Shown here piece after piece: positions 15,581-23,453 of a stretch of 64,000 nucleotides of DNA; within the stretch, counting starts at the first letter, position 1, and each line of letters opens with the position of its first letter. The stretch comes from Fodinibacter sp038258215. GTDB taxonomy: Bacteria > Actinomycetota > Actinomycetes > Actinomycetales > Dermatophilaceae. The notes under the pieces were generated by a model. The model was not told the DNA's origin and searched no databases. It saw nothing but the letters and a program-made list of their open reading frames with translations. Both the position numbers and the translations under genes were made by a program. The DNA is taken from contig JBBSQC010000004.1 in NCBI GenBank assembly GCA_038258215.1, positions 1 through 64,000 on the forward strand, given 5' to 3'.

Positions 15581-16615
15581 GTGAACGTGACATCGTTGTC
15601 AGGCCAGAGCGGTCGGCCCACCATGCGGGAGGTGGCGGCCTTGGCCGGAGTGAGCCTGAAGACCGTGTCCCGTGTGGTCAACAACGAGCCCGGCGTCTCA
15701 CCGGAGGTCCGCGAGCGGGTGACGGCCGCCGTGCAGCGGCTCGACTACCGCCCCAACCTCGCCGCGAGCAACCTGCGGCGCACGGGGGCGCGCTCGACGC
15801 TCATCGGGGCGCTGGTCCAGGACATCTCCAACTCGTTCTCGGCCGGGCTGCTCCGCGCCCTCGAGGATGCCGCGCGACAGCGTGGCAACGCCGTGCTCGC
15901 CGCCAGCCTCGACGAGGGGGGCGACCGCGAGCAGGCACTGGTGCACGACCTCGTCACCCGCCGGGTCGACGGGCTCGTGCTGATGCCGGCCACCGAGCGC
16001 CAGGACTACCTCATCTCCGAGCTGCGCACGGGCACCCCGGCGATCTTCGTCGACCGGGTTCCTCGCGGCATCGACGCCGACTCCGTCACCGTCGACAACC
16101 GCCTGGGCTCACGGCTCGCGACCGACCACATCCTCCTGCGCGGCCATCGGCGGGTCGCAGCGCTGTTCGACCTCCCGGCGATCACGACGGCCCAGGAGCG
16201 TCTCGCCGGGTTCGTCGACGCCCACGAGGCGGTCGGCATCCGGCCGGATCCGTCCCTCATCATCGACGGGCTGCGGTCGCCCGACGAGGCCACCTCGGCG
16301 ATGCTCGCGCTCCTGGAGCGACCAGATCCACCCACGGCGGTCTTCACCGCGCGAAACATCCTCTCCACCGGGGTGGTTCGAGCGCTCGCCGAGCGAGGTC
16401 TGCGACGCTCGATCGCCCACGTCGGTTTCGACGACTTCCCGCTCGCCGACCTCCTCGACCCCGGGCTCACCGTCGTGCGCCAGGACGTCGGGATGATCGG
16501 TCGGCTGGTGGCCGAGATGCTCTTCGACCGCATCGACGGCGACACCTCCACCCCGAGGCACGTCGTCATCGAGCCTTCACTCGTCGTCCGCGGGTCGAGC
16601 GACGTCGACCCGTGA
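15581..16615 (+). CDS. LacI-family transcriptional regulator of the sugar operon
   Basis: Repressor of 344 residues. The N-terminal helix-turn-helix reads TMREVAALAGVSLKTVSRVV and the hinge helix is YRPNLAASNLR; the rest (about residues 70-340) is the sugar-binding domain. It is divergent from the transporter operon and most likely controls it, with the transported sugar as inducer. I place the start at the GTG at 15581: no ribosome site is present, and a -10-like CATATT (15570-15575) lies just before it, as expected for a leaderless mRNA. Later in-frame starts (GTG 15587, ATG 15623) are possible. A second operator overlaps its first codons, suggesting autoregulation. Confidence 0.92.
   Translation: MNVTSLSGQSGRPTMREVAALAGVSLKTVSRVVNNEPGVSPEVRERVTAAVQRLDYRPNLAASNLRRTGARSTLIGALVQDISNSFSAGLLRALEDAARQRGNAVLAASLDEGGDREQALVHDLVTRRVDGLVLMPATERQDYLISELRTGTPAIFVDRVPRGIDADSVTVDNRLGSRLATDHILLRGHRRVAALFDLPAITTAQERLAGFVDAHEAVGIRPDPSLIIDGLRSPDEATSAMLALLERPDPPTAVFTARNILSTGVVRALAERGLRRSIAHVGFDDFPLADLLDPGLTVVRQDVGMIGRLVAEMLFDRIDGDTSTPRHVVIEPSLVVRGSSDVDP
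15588..15601 (+). promoter_or_regulatory. Putative LacI operator O2 within the start of the regulator gene
   Basis: TGACATCGTTGTCA differs from the operator core TGACAACGTTGTCA by one base. It lies within codons 3-7 of the lacI-type gene, about 80 bp from O1, where repressor binding could block its own transcription or allow a DNA loop. Confidence 0.75.
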
Positions 16616-16665
16616 CGGGGCAACCGACCAGCCGCTGACGGCATACCGCGCCCTCCCGTCCCCCC

Positions 16666-16753
16666 GGGTTTGGACGCCATGGTGCTCAAACCGCGTGATG
16701 GCGTCCAGATCTCGACGCCATCACGGGGTTTCGCCACCATGGTGTCCAAACCC
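16666..16753. repeat. Long imperfect hairpin (40-bp arms)
   Basis: Two 40-nt arms (16666-16705 and 16714-16753) match at 35 of 40 positions around an 8-nt loop (CAGATCTC). Each arm also holds the nested palindrome CCATGG and a GTTTGGAC-type end. It lies between the end of the LacI-type gene and the convergent tRNA-Ser gene. It is too long and lacks a U-tract for a simple terminator and could be a palindromic repeat or relic of an insertion. Confidence 0.8.
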
Positions 16754-16821
16754 TGTTCCCCACGGCGGGCGTCCGGGCATTCGTGGGGTTCGAACGATCG
16801 CAGGCTCCCGCTGGACCTCTG

Positions 16822-16908
16822 CGGAGGGCGTGGGATTCGAACCCACGAGAGGCGTGAACCCCTAGCGGTTTTCAAGACCGCCGCACTAGGCCACTATGCG
16901 AGCCCTCC
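16822..16908 (-). tRNA. tRNA-Ser (anticodon TGA)
   Basis: Acceptor arm GGAGGGC/GCCCTCC, anticodon stem GCGGT/ACCGC with loop CTTGAAA (anticodon TGA at 16872-16874 on the complement), a long variable arm, and T-arm CGTGGGTTCGAATCCCACG. CCA is not encoded. It reads TCA and related serine codons. Confidence 0.96.
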
Positions 16909-17080
16909 TCGCCCGGGCGCGGCCCGGGCAGGGACAAGGGTATGCCGTGCCGGAGGCTGGGCGTCAACGTCGCCCGGCACCACGGCACTCGGTGATGTCG
17001 CGCGTGAAGACGTGCGTTCACCGCCCGAGCCGCACCGTGAGGTGGCGGGTAGGGTCGGTGGCCGACGAAAGGAACCACCC

Positions 17081-17440
17081 ATGAAGCTCTCGTTCATCGC
17101 CGGCCTCGCCGTCGGGTACGTGCTCGGCGCGCGCGCCGGCAAGCAGCGCTACGAGCAGATCGCGCGCACCTCTGGCAAGGTCTGGCACTCGGCACCGGTG
17201 CAGAAGCAGGTGGCGACCGCGCAGGAGACGGCTCGCACCAAGGTCGCGCCCGTCATGGCCGACATGGTGGCCGACGCGGCGAAGGCCACCGGGGAGAAGC
17301 TCCGGGCGTCCAAGACGGTCGCCGCAGAAGCGATCGAGAGCGTGCGCAGCAGCGACAGCGGGAACGACGGCGCGAGCAGGTCCGCGAGCGCACCGGCTTC
17401 GGAGAACGGCGTGAGCTCGGGCACGCACCGGGACGCCTGA
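17081..17440 (+). CDS. YtxH-like small protein
   Basis: Protein of 119 residues that begins MKLSFIAGLAVGYVLGARAG, the short glycine-zipper-like hydrophobic start typical of the YtxH group, followed by KQRYEQIARTSGKVWHSAPV and a long amphipathic, Ala/Lys/Glu-rich helix; the end is Ser/Gly-rich and disordered. Function unknown; YtxH-like proteins are stress-linked in Bacillus, but I do not extend that here. The ATG at 17081 has GAAAGGA at good spacing. It is followed immediately by a palindromic repeat (17444-17494) and the promoter region of the protease operon. Confidence 0.85.
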   Translation: MKLSFIAGLAVGYVLGARAGKQRYEQIARTSGKVWHSAPVQKQVATAQETARTKVAPVMADMVADAAKATGEKLRASKTVAAEAIESVRSSDSGNDGASRSASAPASENGVSSGTHRDA

Positions 17441-17443
17441 CCA

Positions 17444-17494
17444 GAGTCGTGTGCTGAGGCGGTTGCCTGGGCCGCCACCCGGGCACACGACTCG
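17444..17494. repeat. Intergenic palindrome, GAGTCGTGTGCT family, copy B
   Basis: The arms GAGTCGTGTGCT and GGGCACACGACTC flank a GC-rich centre with its own GCGG/CCGC pairing. The arm sequence matches the repeat at 4161-4212, more than 13 kb away, while the centres differ. It starts 4 bp after a stop codon, like the other copy. Confidence 0.75.
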
Positions 17495-17522
17495 GGGGCT
17501 TTCGCCGACGGCGAGCCACACT

Positions 17523-17576
17523 CCGGCCACGCCGGGAGACGGCGCCCCCTGCAGCGCGGCATCCCGGCGTGGCCGG
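17523..17576. repeat. Inverted repeat, 15-bp arms
   Basis: Perfect arms CCGGCCACGCCGGGA (17523-17537) and its complement (17562-17576), with a 24-nt loop. It lies in the 459-bp non-coding stretch before the protease operon. Within 17577-17740 I see no gene or other clear signal. Confidence 0.7.
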
Positions 17577-17740
17577 TCCCCATGTGGCGGGACCGGTCGC
17601 CACGCGCCCCGACGTGTCCGGCCGGTGCGATGACGTCCCCCCGGTCCCGACGCCGTCCGACCCGCCCCTGAACTCGGGCCGTCCCGCGTCGTGGTTCCCA
17701 GAAGGGTCCACGTCGGTGAGGAGGCGGATCCAGACTCCCT

Positions 17741-17813
17741 GATACATCCGTACCCGACCATCTTGAGAAGGTCCGGCACGAAGATGTTCCCGCCCGGGAT
17801 GTATCACCGGGCG
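17741..17813 (+). promoter_or_regulatory. Candidate regulatory inverted repeats upstream of the protease-sigma-CHAT operon
   Basis: GATACATCC (17741-17749) and its exact complement GGATGTATC (17797-17805) are 47 bp apart. The second arm lies inside a smaller hairpin, CGCCCGG-N9-CCGGGCG (17791-17813). The pair lies 90-160 bp before the start codon at 17900. It is a candidate operator or promoter element for the operon's own sigma factor. No classical -35/-10 pair could be assigned confidently. Confidence 0.45.
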
Positions 17814-17899
17814 CCTCGGAGGGTCCTGTTCAGCGACCAGGATCATCACTACGCTGGATCGGTAGTCCACTCCCCCACCGGCCGGCACAGGAGCAGCGC

Positions 17900-19540
17900 A
17901 TGGACGCCAAGGACCCTGACCCCTCGACCGGTGAGACCCGCCCTGACCCGCAACCACAGACACCCATGTTCTCGGTGCCGGCCACAGCCGTCCGCCGGTT
18001 CCGCGCGGCCGTGCTCGACCCGGACACGGCGACCCGGCTCGGGGACGAGCCCGCCCCCCGCGCCACGGTCTACATCCCCGACCGGCTCCTCCTGCCCGGG
18101 CTGGCCGGCGGATCCCTCGACGGGCCGCTCGCCGCGCTGCGCGAGCTGGGCGAGCAGATGGGGTTCACGGTCGAGGTGATCGACCGGGGCACGGCACGTG
18201 TCGCCGACCAGCTGGGCTACACCGACCGTCTCGACCCCATGGTCCACCAAGGTGTGCGACTCGTTGCCGACCCGGGTCGGGTCCGCGGACCGGTGGACGC
18301 GTGGGATGTGCTCCAGCGGGCCCGGTCCGAGCAGGCACCCGAGGTGCGCGGCTGGAGCCTGTGCCACGTGCTGATGGCGACAGGGTCTGCCTCCGGCGTC
18401 GGTTATGCCTCCGGCGTCGGTTACGCGTCAGGAGTGGGTTATGCGTCCGGCGTCGGCTACGCCTCGGGTGTCGGTTATGCGTCCGGGGTCGGTTATGCGT
18501 CCGGGGTCGGCTACGCGTCCGGGGTGGGCTACGCCTCCGGGGTCGGAGCGCCGGGTGCCGCTGACGGCCGCGCCCCGGTGGTCGTGGGGATGGCCGCGCC
18601 GCAGCCCCGGGGCAAGCGCGCACCCGTGGTGGCGGTGCTCGACACCGGGCTCGGCGCACACCCGTGGTTCGGCCCCACGTCGCGGGTGGACCGTGACCCT
18701 CGCGTGGCGGGCGTGCCCATCGGTCTGCGGTTCGCTCCCGACGATGACGCCGAGCGCGGCGGCGTCACCCTCGACCGGCTCAACAGGTGCCTGGACCCGA
18801 TGGCCGGCCACGGCACGTTCATCGCCGGGATCATCCGGCAGCGCTGCCCGGGTGCCGAGATCGTTGCCGTGCCCGTCATGTACGGCGACGGGGCATCAGA
18901 CGAGCTCGACCTCATCGACGCCCTGCAGAAGCTCTTGATCTGGCACTGGGCCCGGCTCGACGGAAAGGTCGACGGCGACCCTCTCGACGTCGTGTCGCTG
19001 TCGCTCGGCTACTACCACGAGACGCCCGGAGAGGTCGAGGACGAGTCCTCGCTCTTCACCGCGATCCGCGCCCTCGGTGACCAGGGGGTCGCGGTGGTCG
19101 CGGCCGCCGGAAACGGCTCCACCACCATCCCGTTCTGGCCCGCCGCGCTGGCCGCCGCAGCCGGCACCGGCGTGCCGGTCATGAGCGTCGGCGCGACCAA
19201 CCCGGGGTCGAACGCCGTCGCGCTGTTCTCCAACACCGGCCAGTGGGTCAAGGCCTACCGCTCCGGCGTCGCTGTCGTCAGCACCATGCCCACGACCTTC
19301 AACAGCTCGTTGCGCGGGTCCATCGCGGTCCCGTCCGGCGATCACCCCCCGCGAGGCACGTCCGACCCCGACGACTACAGCTGCGGGTTCGGCGTGTGGA
19401 GCGGCACCTCGTTCGCCGCACCCGCGTTCGTCGGCGACCTCGCCGCGATGCTCGCCGAGGAGGAGAGCGAGCGCAAGGTCCCGGCCCGCGTCGATCTCGT
19501 CTCGACACTTCTCAAGAAGGCCGAGGGAGGCGGAGGATGA
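17900..19540 (+). CDS. Cytoplasmic S8-family (subtilisin-like) serine protease with ASGVG repeats
   Basis: Protease of 546 residues with no signal peptide or membrane helix, unlike most subtilases. An N-terminal domain of unknown fold (about residues 20-160) is followed by nine ASGVG units, eight of them preceded by Tyr, at residues 164-216. The catalytic domain holds Asp248 (AVLDTGLG), His304 (GHGTFIAGII), an oxyanion-type AAAGNGS and Ser504 (GTSFAAP), so it should be active. The ATG at 17900 has AGGAG 6 bp upstream. It is the first gene of a four-gene operon and overlaps the sigma gene by 4 nt (ATGA). Its substrate may be a partner in the operon, for example the sigma factor, the small protein or the CHAT protein; that is inference. 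Confidence 0.9.
   Translation: MDAKDPDPSTGETRPDPQPQTPMFSVPATAVRRFRAAVLDPDTATRLGDEPAPRATVYIPDRLLLPGLAGGSLDGPLAALRELGEQMGFTVEVIDRGTARVADQLGYTDRLDPMVHQGVRLVADPGRVRGPVDAWDVLQRARSEQAPEVRGWSLCHVLMATGSASGVGYASGVGYASGVGYASGVGYASGVGYASGVGYASGVGYASGVGYASGVGAPGAADGRAPVVVGMAAPQPRGKRAPVVAVLDTGLGAHPWFGPTSRVDRDPRVAGVPIGLRFAPDDDAERGGVTLDRLNRCLDPMAGHGTFIAGIIRQRCPGAEIVAVPVMYGDGASDELDLIDALQKLLIWHWARLDGKVDGDPLDVVSLSLGYYHETPGEVEDESSLFTAIRALGDQGVAVVAAAGNGSTTIPFWPAALAAAAGTGVPVMSVGATNPGSNAVALFSNTGQWVKAYRSGVAVVSTMPTTFNSSLRGSIAVPSGDHPPRGTSDPDDYSCGFGVWSGTSFAAPAFVGDLAAMLAEEESERKVPARVDLVSTLLKKAEGGGG
18389..18546 (+). repeat. Coding 18-bp tandem repeat (ASGVGY)
   Basis: Nine units of Ala-Ser-Gly-Val-Gly, separated by Tyr codons, encoded by 18-bp near-identical DNA units (GCSTCCGGSGTCGGY plus TAY). 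Synonymous third-position changes differ between units, so the array is not brand new and the peptide appears to be under selection. Confidence 0.9.
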
Positions 19541-20130
19541 TGCACACCGGCGCCGACAGCCTCGCGGCCCGGGCGGCGGACTCGTTCCGCGCCTACCTCG
19601 GCGGCGACCCGTCCGGGATGTCCACCCTGGTCGACGACGTCACTCCGCTGCTGTGGGCCGTCGCCCGCCAGCAGGGCCTGGCCAAGGAGGCGGCCGAGGA
19701 CACCGTGCAGACGACGTGGCTCAAGCTCGTCGAGCACTCGTCGTCGATCACCGACCCGCAGGCCGTCCTCAAGTGGCTCATCACGACGACCAAGCGCGAC
19801 GCCTGGCGCTCCGGTGCCCGTGGCCGACGCGACGAGCCCTCCAGCCACGCCGACGTCCGCGACGAGGAGGTCGACGAGGTGGCGCCCTCACCCGAGACCA
19901 GCGTGCTCGCCACCGAGGAGCACCGGATGCTGTGGCAGCACCTCACGACCCTTCCCGCACGGTGTCAGGCCCTCCTGCGGGCCATCGCCTTCGCCGACCG
20001 ACCCGACTACGCCACCGTCGCAGAAGCACTCGGGATGCCGGTCGGCAGCATCGGCCCCACCCGAGGCCGTTGCCTCGCCAAGCTCCGTCTCGCCCTCAGC
20101 ACCGACCCCCGATGGGAGATGCCTTCATGA
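19537..20130 (+). CDS. RNA polymerase sigma-70 family factor (ECF-like)
   Basis: Sigma factor of 197 residues with only regions 2 and 4. Region 2 spans about residues 28-95 (PLLWAVARQQGLAKEAAEDT, then TTWLKLVEHSSSITDP and WLITTTKRDAWRS), and region 4 spans about 130-190 (LPARCQALLRAIAF, then DYATVAEALGMPVGSIGPTR). A charged linker (about 98-125) separates them. Start at the ATG at 19537, preceded by GAGGGAGGCGGAGG; it overlaps the protease stop by 4 nt, and the next gene overlaps its own stop by 4 nt. Being embedded with two proteases, it may transcribe its own operon or act as the cascade's output. No membrane anti-sigma factor is adjacent, so control may be through the next gene's product or proteolysis. 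Confidence 0.9.
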   Translation: MMHTGADSLAARAADSFRAYLGGDPSGMSTLVDDVTPLLWAVARQQGLAKEAAEDTVQTTWLKLVEHSSSITDPQAVLKWLITTTKRDAWRSGARGRRDEPSSHADVRDEEVDEVAPSPETSVLATEEHRMLWQHLTTLPARCQALLRAIAFADRPDYATVAEALGMPVGSIGPTRGRCLAKLRLALSTDPRWEMPS

Positions 20131-20627
20131 ACGCCACCCCGGACTCTGAGTCCACGCTTGCTGCGGAGGCGATCGACGCTGTCGACGCCTCGCTCCTCAC
20201 CGCCCTCCGAGACGTGCACGAGACCCTCGACCCCGTGCCCGACGACCTCCTTGATCGGATCAAGTTCGCGATGACGGTCCGCGCCCTGGAGGCGGAGGTG
20301 GCCGAGATCGTCTCCAGCAGCTCCTTGGCCTCGGTGCGCGGCACGCACTACGACCGCGCCGACACGGTGACCTTCGCCAGCGACGGCATCAGCTTGATGG
20401 TCACCATCGAACACGGCCCGTCGACCCGCTCGGACATCATCGGCTGGGTCAGCCAGGGGCGGGTCGAGGTCGAGCTGCGTGAGCGCACCCGCACCCGCAC
20501 CACCACCGTCGACGGCGAGGGCCGCTTCTCCTTCGCGGGCGTCGAACGAGGGCTGGTGAACTTCGTGCTGCGCCGGCTCGACGACCCGGCCGCAGCGCCG
20601 ATCATCACGCCCGCCGTCGAGATGTGA
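20127..20627 (+). CDS. Small soluble protein of unknown function, possible sigma partner
   Basis: Unrecognised 166-residue protein without membrane segment or signal peptide. The first half is predicted helical and acidic (ASLLTALRDVHETLDPVPDD, LEAEVAEIVSSSS). The second half looks all-beta: alternating hydrophobic strands around DTVTFASDGISLMVTIEH, GRVEVELRERT, and a GRFSFAGVERGLVNFVLRR stretch that resembles carboxypeptidase-regulatory/transthyretin-like folds. Overlap of 4 nt with the sigma gene upstream and with the CHAT gene downstream implies coupled translation. Position right behind a sigma factor suggests an anti-sigma or adaptor role; nothing in the sequence proves it. Confidence 0.8.
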   Translation: MNATPDSESTLAAEAIDAVDASLLTALRDVHETLDPVPDDLLDRIKFAMTVRALEAEVAEIVSSSSLASVRGTHYDRADTVTFASDGISLMVTIEHGPSTRSDIIGWVSQGRVEVELRERTRTRTTTVDGEGRFSFAGVERGLVNFVLRRLDDPAAAPIITPAVEM

Positions 20628-23188
20628 GGGAGCCACCCATCGAGGATCCGGTCGAGCTCGCTGACTCGCTGCTGTCCGAGGCCCGTCACGACAACGAGCT
20701 GGGCCGGTTCGACCGTGCCGCCGCGACCCTCGACCGGGCCCTGGACCTGCTCGCGGCCGCGGATGGGGACCCCGCTCACCGGCTGCGCATCAGGGTGCTC
20801 ATCACCCGCTCCTGGACCGAGCTCGAGGTGCGGGGACACGCTGCGGCCATGGCGATGCTCACCTCGGCCCGCGAGCAGGCCAGCGCCGTCTCGGACCGGC
20901 ACCTTTTCACGTTGAGCCTCGTGCAGGAGGGAACCGTGCACGTCCGCGGCGGTGACTGGGAAGCCGCCATCGCCGCACTCGACCGCATTGGCGCCGTCGA
21001 CGAGGCGACACTCAACCCCGCTCAGCAGTGCGCGATGCTCATCAACCGGGGCCTCGCCGGCCTGGGCCTGGGACGCACCGACCAGGCGCGGGACGACCTC
21101 TCCCGAGCCGCCACCATCGCCGCCCGGGAGGGCTTCGCCGAGCAGGAGTTCAAGGCCCGGCACAACCTCGCCTGTCTCGCCTTCGTCGACGGTGACCTGC
21201 CCCGCGCGCTGCTCCTCATGGCCGAGGCCGACGCCATGGATGCCGCCGTCGCCCGCGACCGGGCCCGGCTGGACCACGCCGAGGTACTCCTCGAGGCCGG
21301 CCTGGTCGACGGCGCGAGGTCCGCTCTGCGCGAGGCCCTCGAGGCCGCTCGGCACGACGGCCATCGTCTCGAACAGGGCGAGATCAACCTGCGGCTGGCC
21401 CGGTGCGACCTGCTGGTCGACGACCTCGAGGGCGCTCGGCACCACGTACGTTCCGCGACCGCGGCATACCGCACCCGGCAGGCGGACGAGCTGGTGGGCG
21501 AGGCCGAGCTGATCCGCGCCACGATCGACGTCGCCGCCGGTCACGACGTGCCGGCCGTCGTCGCCGTCCTGTCTCGCCGAAACGACCAACCTGGTGCCCG
21601 GACCGGGGCCAGGCGGGCCGCTGCGCGTCTGGAGGCCGAGGCACGGCTGCTTCTGGGGGACGTCGACGGGGCGGAGAGCAGGCTGGCCACCCTTGGAGGG
21701 GCCGACCGTGAGTCGCTGGCCTCGCGGTTGCACGAAACCCTCGTGCGAGCTCGGCTCGACCACGCCCACGGACGCTTCGACGAGGCCGAGCGCCGGATCG
21801 TGACGGGCAACCGCCTGCTCGCCGCACACCAGTTCCAGTCCTCGAGCCTGGACCTGCGCGCGGCGCTCGCCCTGCACGGGAGACGCCTCGCGAGCTTCGA
21901 CATCGAGCGTGCCGTGGCCGACGGCGACACCGACCGCATCCTGACCAGCGTCGAGCGCTGGCGAGCCATCTCGCACCGCATCAACCCCGTGACCACGGCG
22001 AGCGACACCGAGATCACCGCCATGACACGGGAGCTCCGGCGGCTCCGGCGGCTGGCTGCCGACGACTCGGAGGGCCGCTCGAGTGGGCTGCACGAACAGA
22101 TCGCCGCGCTCGAGGACCGCGTCATGCACCGGGAGTGGACCCTCACGGAAGAGGGCTCTCGCCGGACCACGGTCGCCGCGATCGACGCCGCCGAGCTGCG
22201 GGCCGTGACCCGCGACCGGAACGTGACCGTCGTCGAGTTCTTCGAGGTGGGCGAGGACCTATGGACGATCGTCGCCGCCGACGGCGCGCTCAACGGTCGG
22301 CCGATCGCGCGCGTGGACGAGGTCGCCTCCCTGGTGACCCGACTTCGCAGGGACCTTCGGGCCCGGGCGATGGTGTCCACGGGCTCACCGATGGCGCCGA
22401 CGCTGGAACGCGCGACGGCATCCTCACTCGCCGCGCTGGACGCCGTCCTCAACCCCGGCGGTGCCACGGACGCGACGCTCGTCGTGATCCCCTCGGGCTC
22501 CCTCACGGCGGTCCCGTGGGGACTCCTCCCGAGCCTGCGTGGCAGGCCGGTCACCATCGCGCCGTCGTCGACCCGCTGGCTCCGCGGTCCGTCACGCCCG
22601 CCCGAGGTGCGGTGGGCGAAACGGGTGGCTGCCCTGCACGGCCCCGGGCTGACCCGCACCGGTTCGGAGATCGGGGCGATCCGCGCCGCGTGGGCCAATG
22701 GCCAGGTCGATCTCGGGGCCGGCCCGGACGTGAGCCAGGACTTCGGCCCGGCCACGAGTGGCGACGTGCTCGCTGCCCTGTCGTCGGCCCGGGTGGTTCA
22801 CCTCGCCGCCCACGGCACTCACGAGGGTCAGAGCCCGCTGTTCTCCAGCGTACAGATGGCCGACGGGCCGGTCTTCGCCCACGAGTTCCCCCGACCGGTC
22901 GTGGCCGAGCACGTCACCCTCTCCGCGTGCGACGTGGGGCAGTTCTCGACCCGTCCCGGCGACGAGCCCCTCGGTCTTGCGACCGCGCTGCTGGCCCTCG
23001 GATCCACGAGCGTGCTGGCCGCCGTGGCGCCGGTCGCGGACGACCTCGCGGCCGATGCCATGGTCCGCTACCACCGGGTCCTCTCCAGGGGCGAGGATGC
23101 CGCGAGCGCGTGGGCGACAGTCGTGGAGGCGGAGCCCGACGCAGGGGTCTTCTGCCTCTACGGCTCGGACTGGAGCGCGACCGACTGA
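20624..23188 (+). CDS. CHAT-domain cysteine protease with N-terminal TPR-like repeats
   Basis: Cytoplasmic protein of 854 residues. The N-terminal ~480 residues are a run of paired Ala/Leu/Arg-rich helices of tetratricopeptide type (for example FDRAAATLDRALDLLAAADG, DQARDDLSRAATIAAREG). A helical linker follows to about 540, and then the caspase-like CHAT domain (about 545-854). The catalytic dyad is present: His730 in VVHLAAHGTHEG and Cys769 in VTLSACDVGQF. The start is the GTG at 20624, overlapping the previous stop by 4 nt. TPR-CHAT proteins act as regulated proteases elsewhere, for example in type III-E CRISPR systems and upstream of bacterial gasdermins. Here no CRISPR or gasdermin gene is adjacent; the partners are a subtilase and a sigma factor. 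Confidence 0.92.
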   Translation: MREPPIEDPVELADSLLSEARHDNELGRFDRAAATLDRALDLLAAADGDPAHRLRIRVLITRSWTELEVRGHAAAMAMLTSAREQASAVSDRHLFTLSLVQEGTVHVRGGDWEAAIAALDRIGAVDEATLNPAQQCAMLINRGLAGLGLGRTDQARDDLSRAATIAAREGFAEQEFKARHNLACLAFVDGDLPRALLLMAEADAMDAAVARDRARLDHAEVLLEAGLVDGARSALREALEAARHDGHRLEQGEINLRLARCDLLVDDLEGARHHVRSATAAYRTRQADELVGEAELIRATIDVAAGHDVPAVVAVLSRRNDQPGARTGARRAAARLEAEARLLLGDVDGAESRLATLGGADRESLASRLHETLVRARLDHAHGRFDEAERRIVTGNRLLAAHQFQSSSLDLRAALALHGRRLASFDIERAVADGDTDRILTSVERWRAISHRINPVTTASDTEITAMTRELRRLRRLAADDSEGRSSGLHEQIAALEDRVMHREWTLTEEGSRRTTVAAIDAAELRAVTRDRNVTVVEFFEVGEDLWTIVAADGALNGRPIARVDEVASLVTRLRRDLRARAMVSTGSPMAPTLERATASSLAALDAVLNPGGATDATLVVIPSGSLTAVPWGLLPSLRGRPVTIAPSSTRWLRGPSRPPEVRWAKRVAALHGPGLTRTGSEIGAIRAAWANGQVDLGAGPDVSQDFGPATSGDVLAALSSARVVHLAAHGTHEGQSPLFSSVQMADGPVFAHEFPRPVVAEHVTLSACDVGQFSTRPGDEPLGLATALLALGSTSVLAAVAPVADDLAADAMVRYHRVLSRGEDAASAWATVVEAEPDAGVFCLYGSDWSATD

Positions 23189-23223
23189 CCCGGCCCGGGC
23201 GCCTCCCTTCGCACCCTCTCGCC

Positions 23224-23385
23224 GCGTGAACAACTGACCTATTGGGCGATTTTTACGCGGGCGGATGCCCCCGGCATCCACGTGCCGCGCGAACAACTGA
23301 CCAATTGGGCGATTGTTTACGCGGGCGGAGCTCCCCGCATCCACGTGGCGCGTGAACAACTGACCAATTGGGCGATTGTTTACGC
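23224..23385. repeat. Three copies of the GACCAATTGGTC-type palindromic element (intergenic)
   Basis: Copies at 23224-23258, 23287-23322 and 23350-23385. Each is a ~36-bp imperfect palindrome starting GCGYGAACAACTGACC and ending GATTGTTTACGC. The spacers (28 and 27 bp) are also related to each other (GGGCGGA...GCATCCACGTG), so the block is a 63-bp tandem duplication. It fills the gap between the CHAT gene and the convergent cysE gene. On the complement the element would encode an NRPIGQLF-like peptide. Confidence 0.88.
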
Positions 23386-23453
23386 CTGGGGTGAGGTGGG
23401 GTGGGGTGAGGGGCTGGGCGGGCGGTTGGCCTCGGTGCCCCACGGCATCCGGG

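Noticed and set aside
19537..23188. Type III-E CRISPR or gasdermin system around the TPR-CHAT gene
   Set aside because: No Cas7-11-like gene, no repeat array and no gasdermin-like protein nearby.
23224..23385. CRISPR-like array (three ~36-bp repeats with 27-28-bp spacers)
   Set aside because: The spacers are related to each other, the repeat is itself a full palindrome, further copies lie inside a gene, and no cas gene is nearby.
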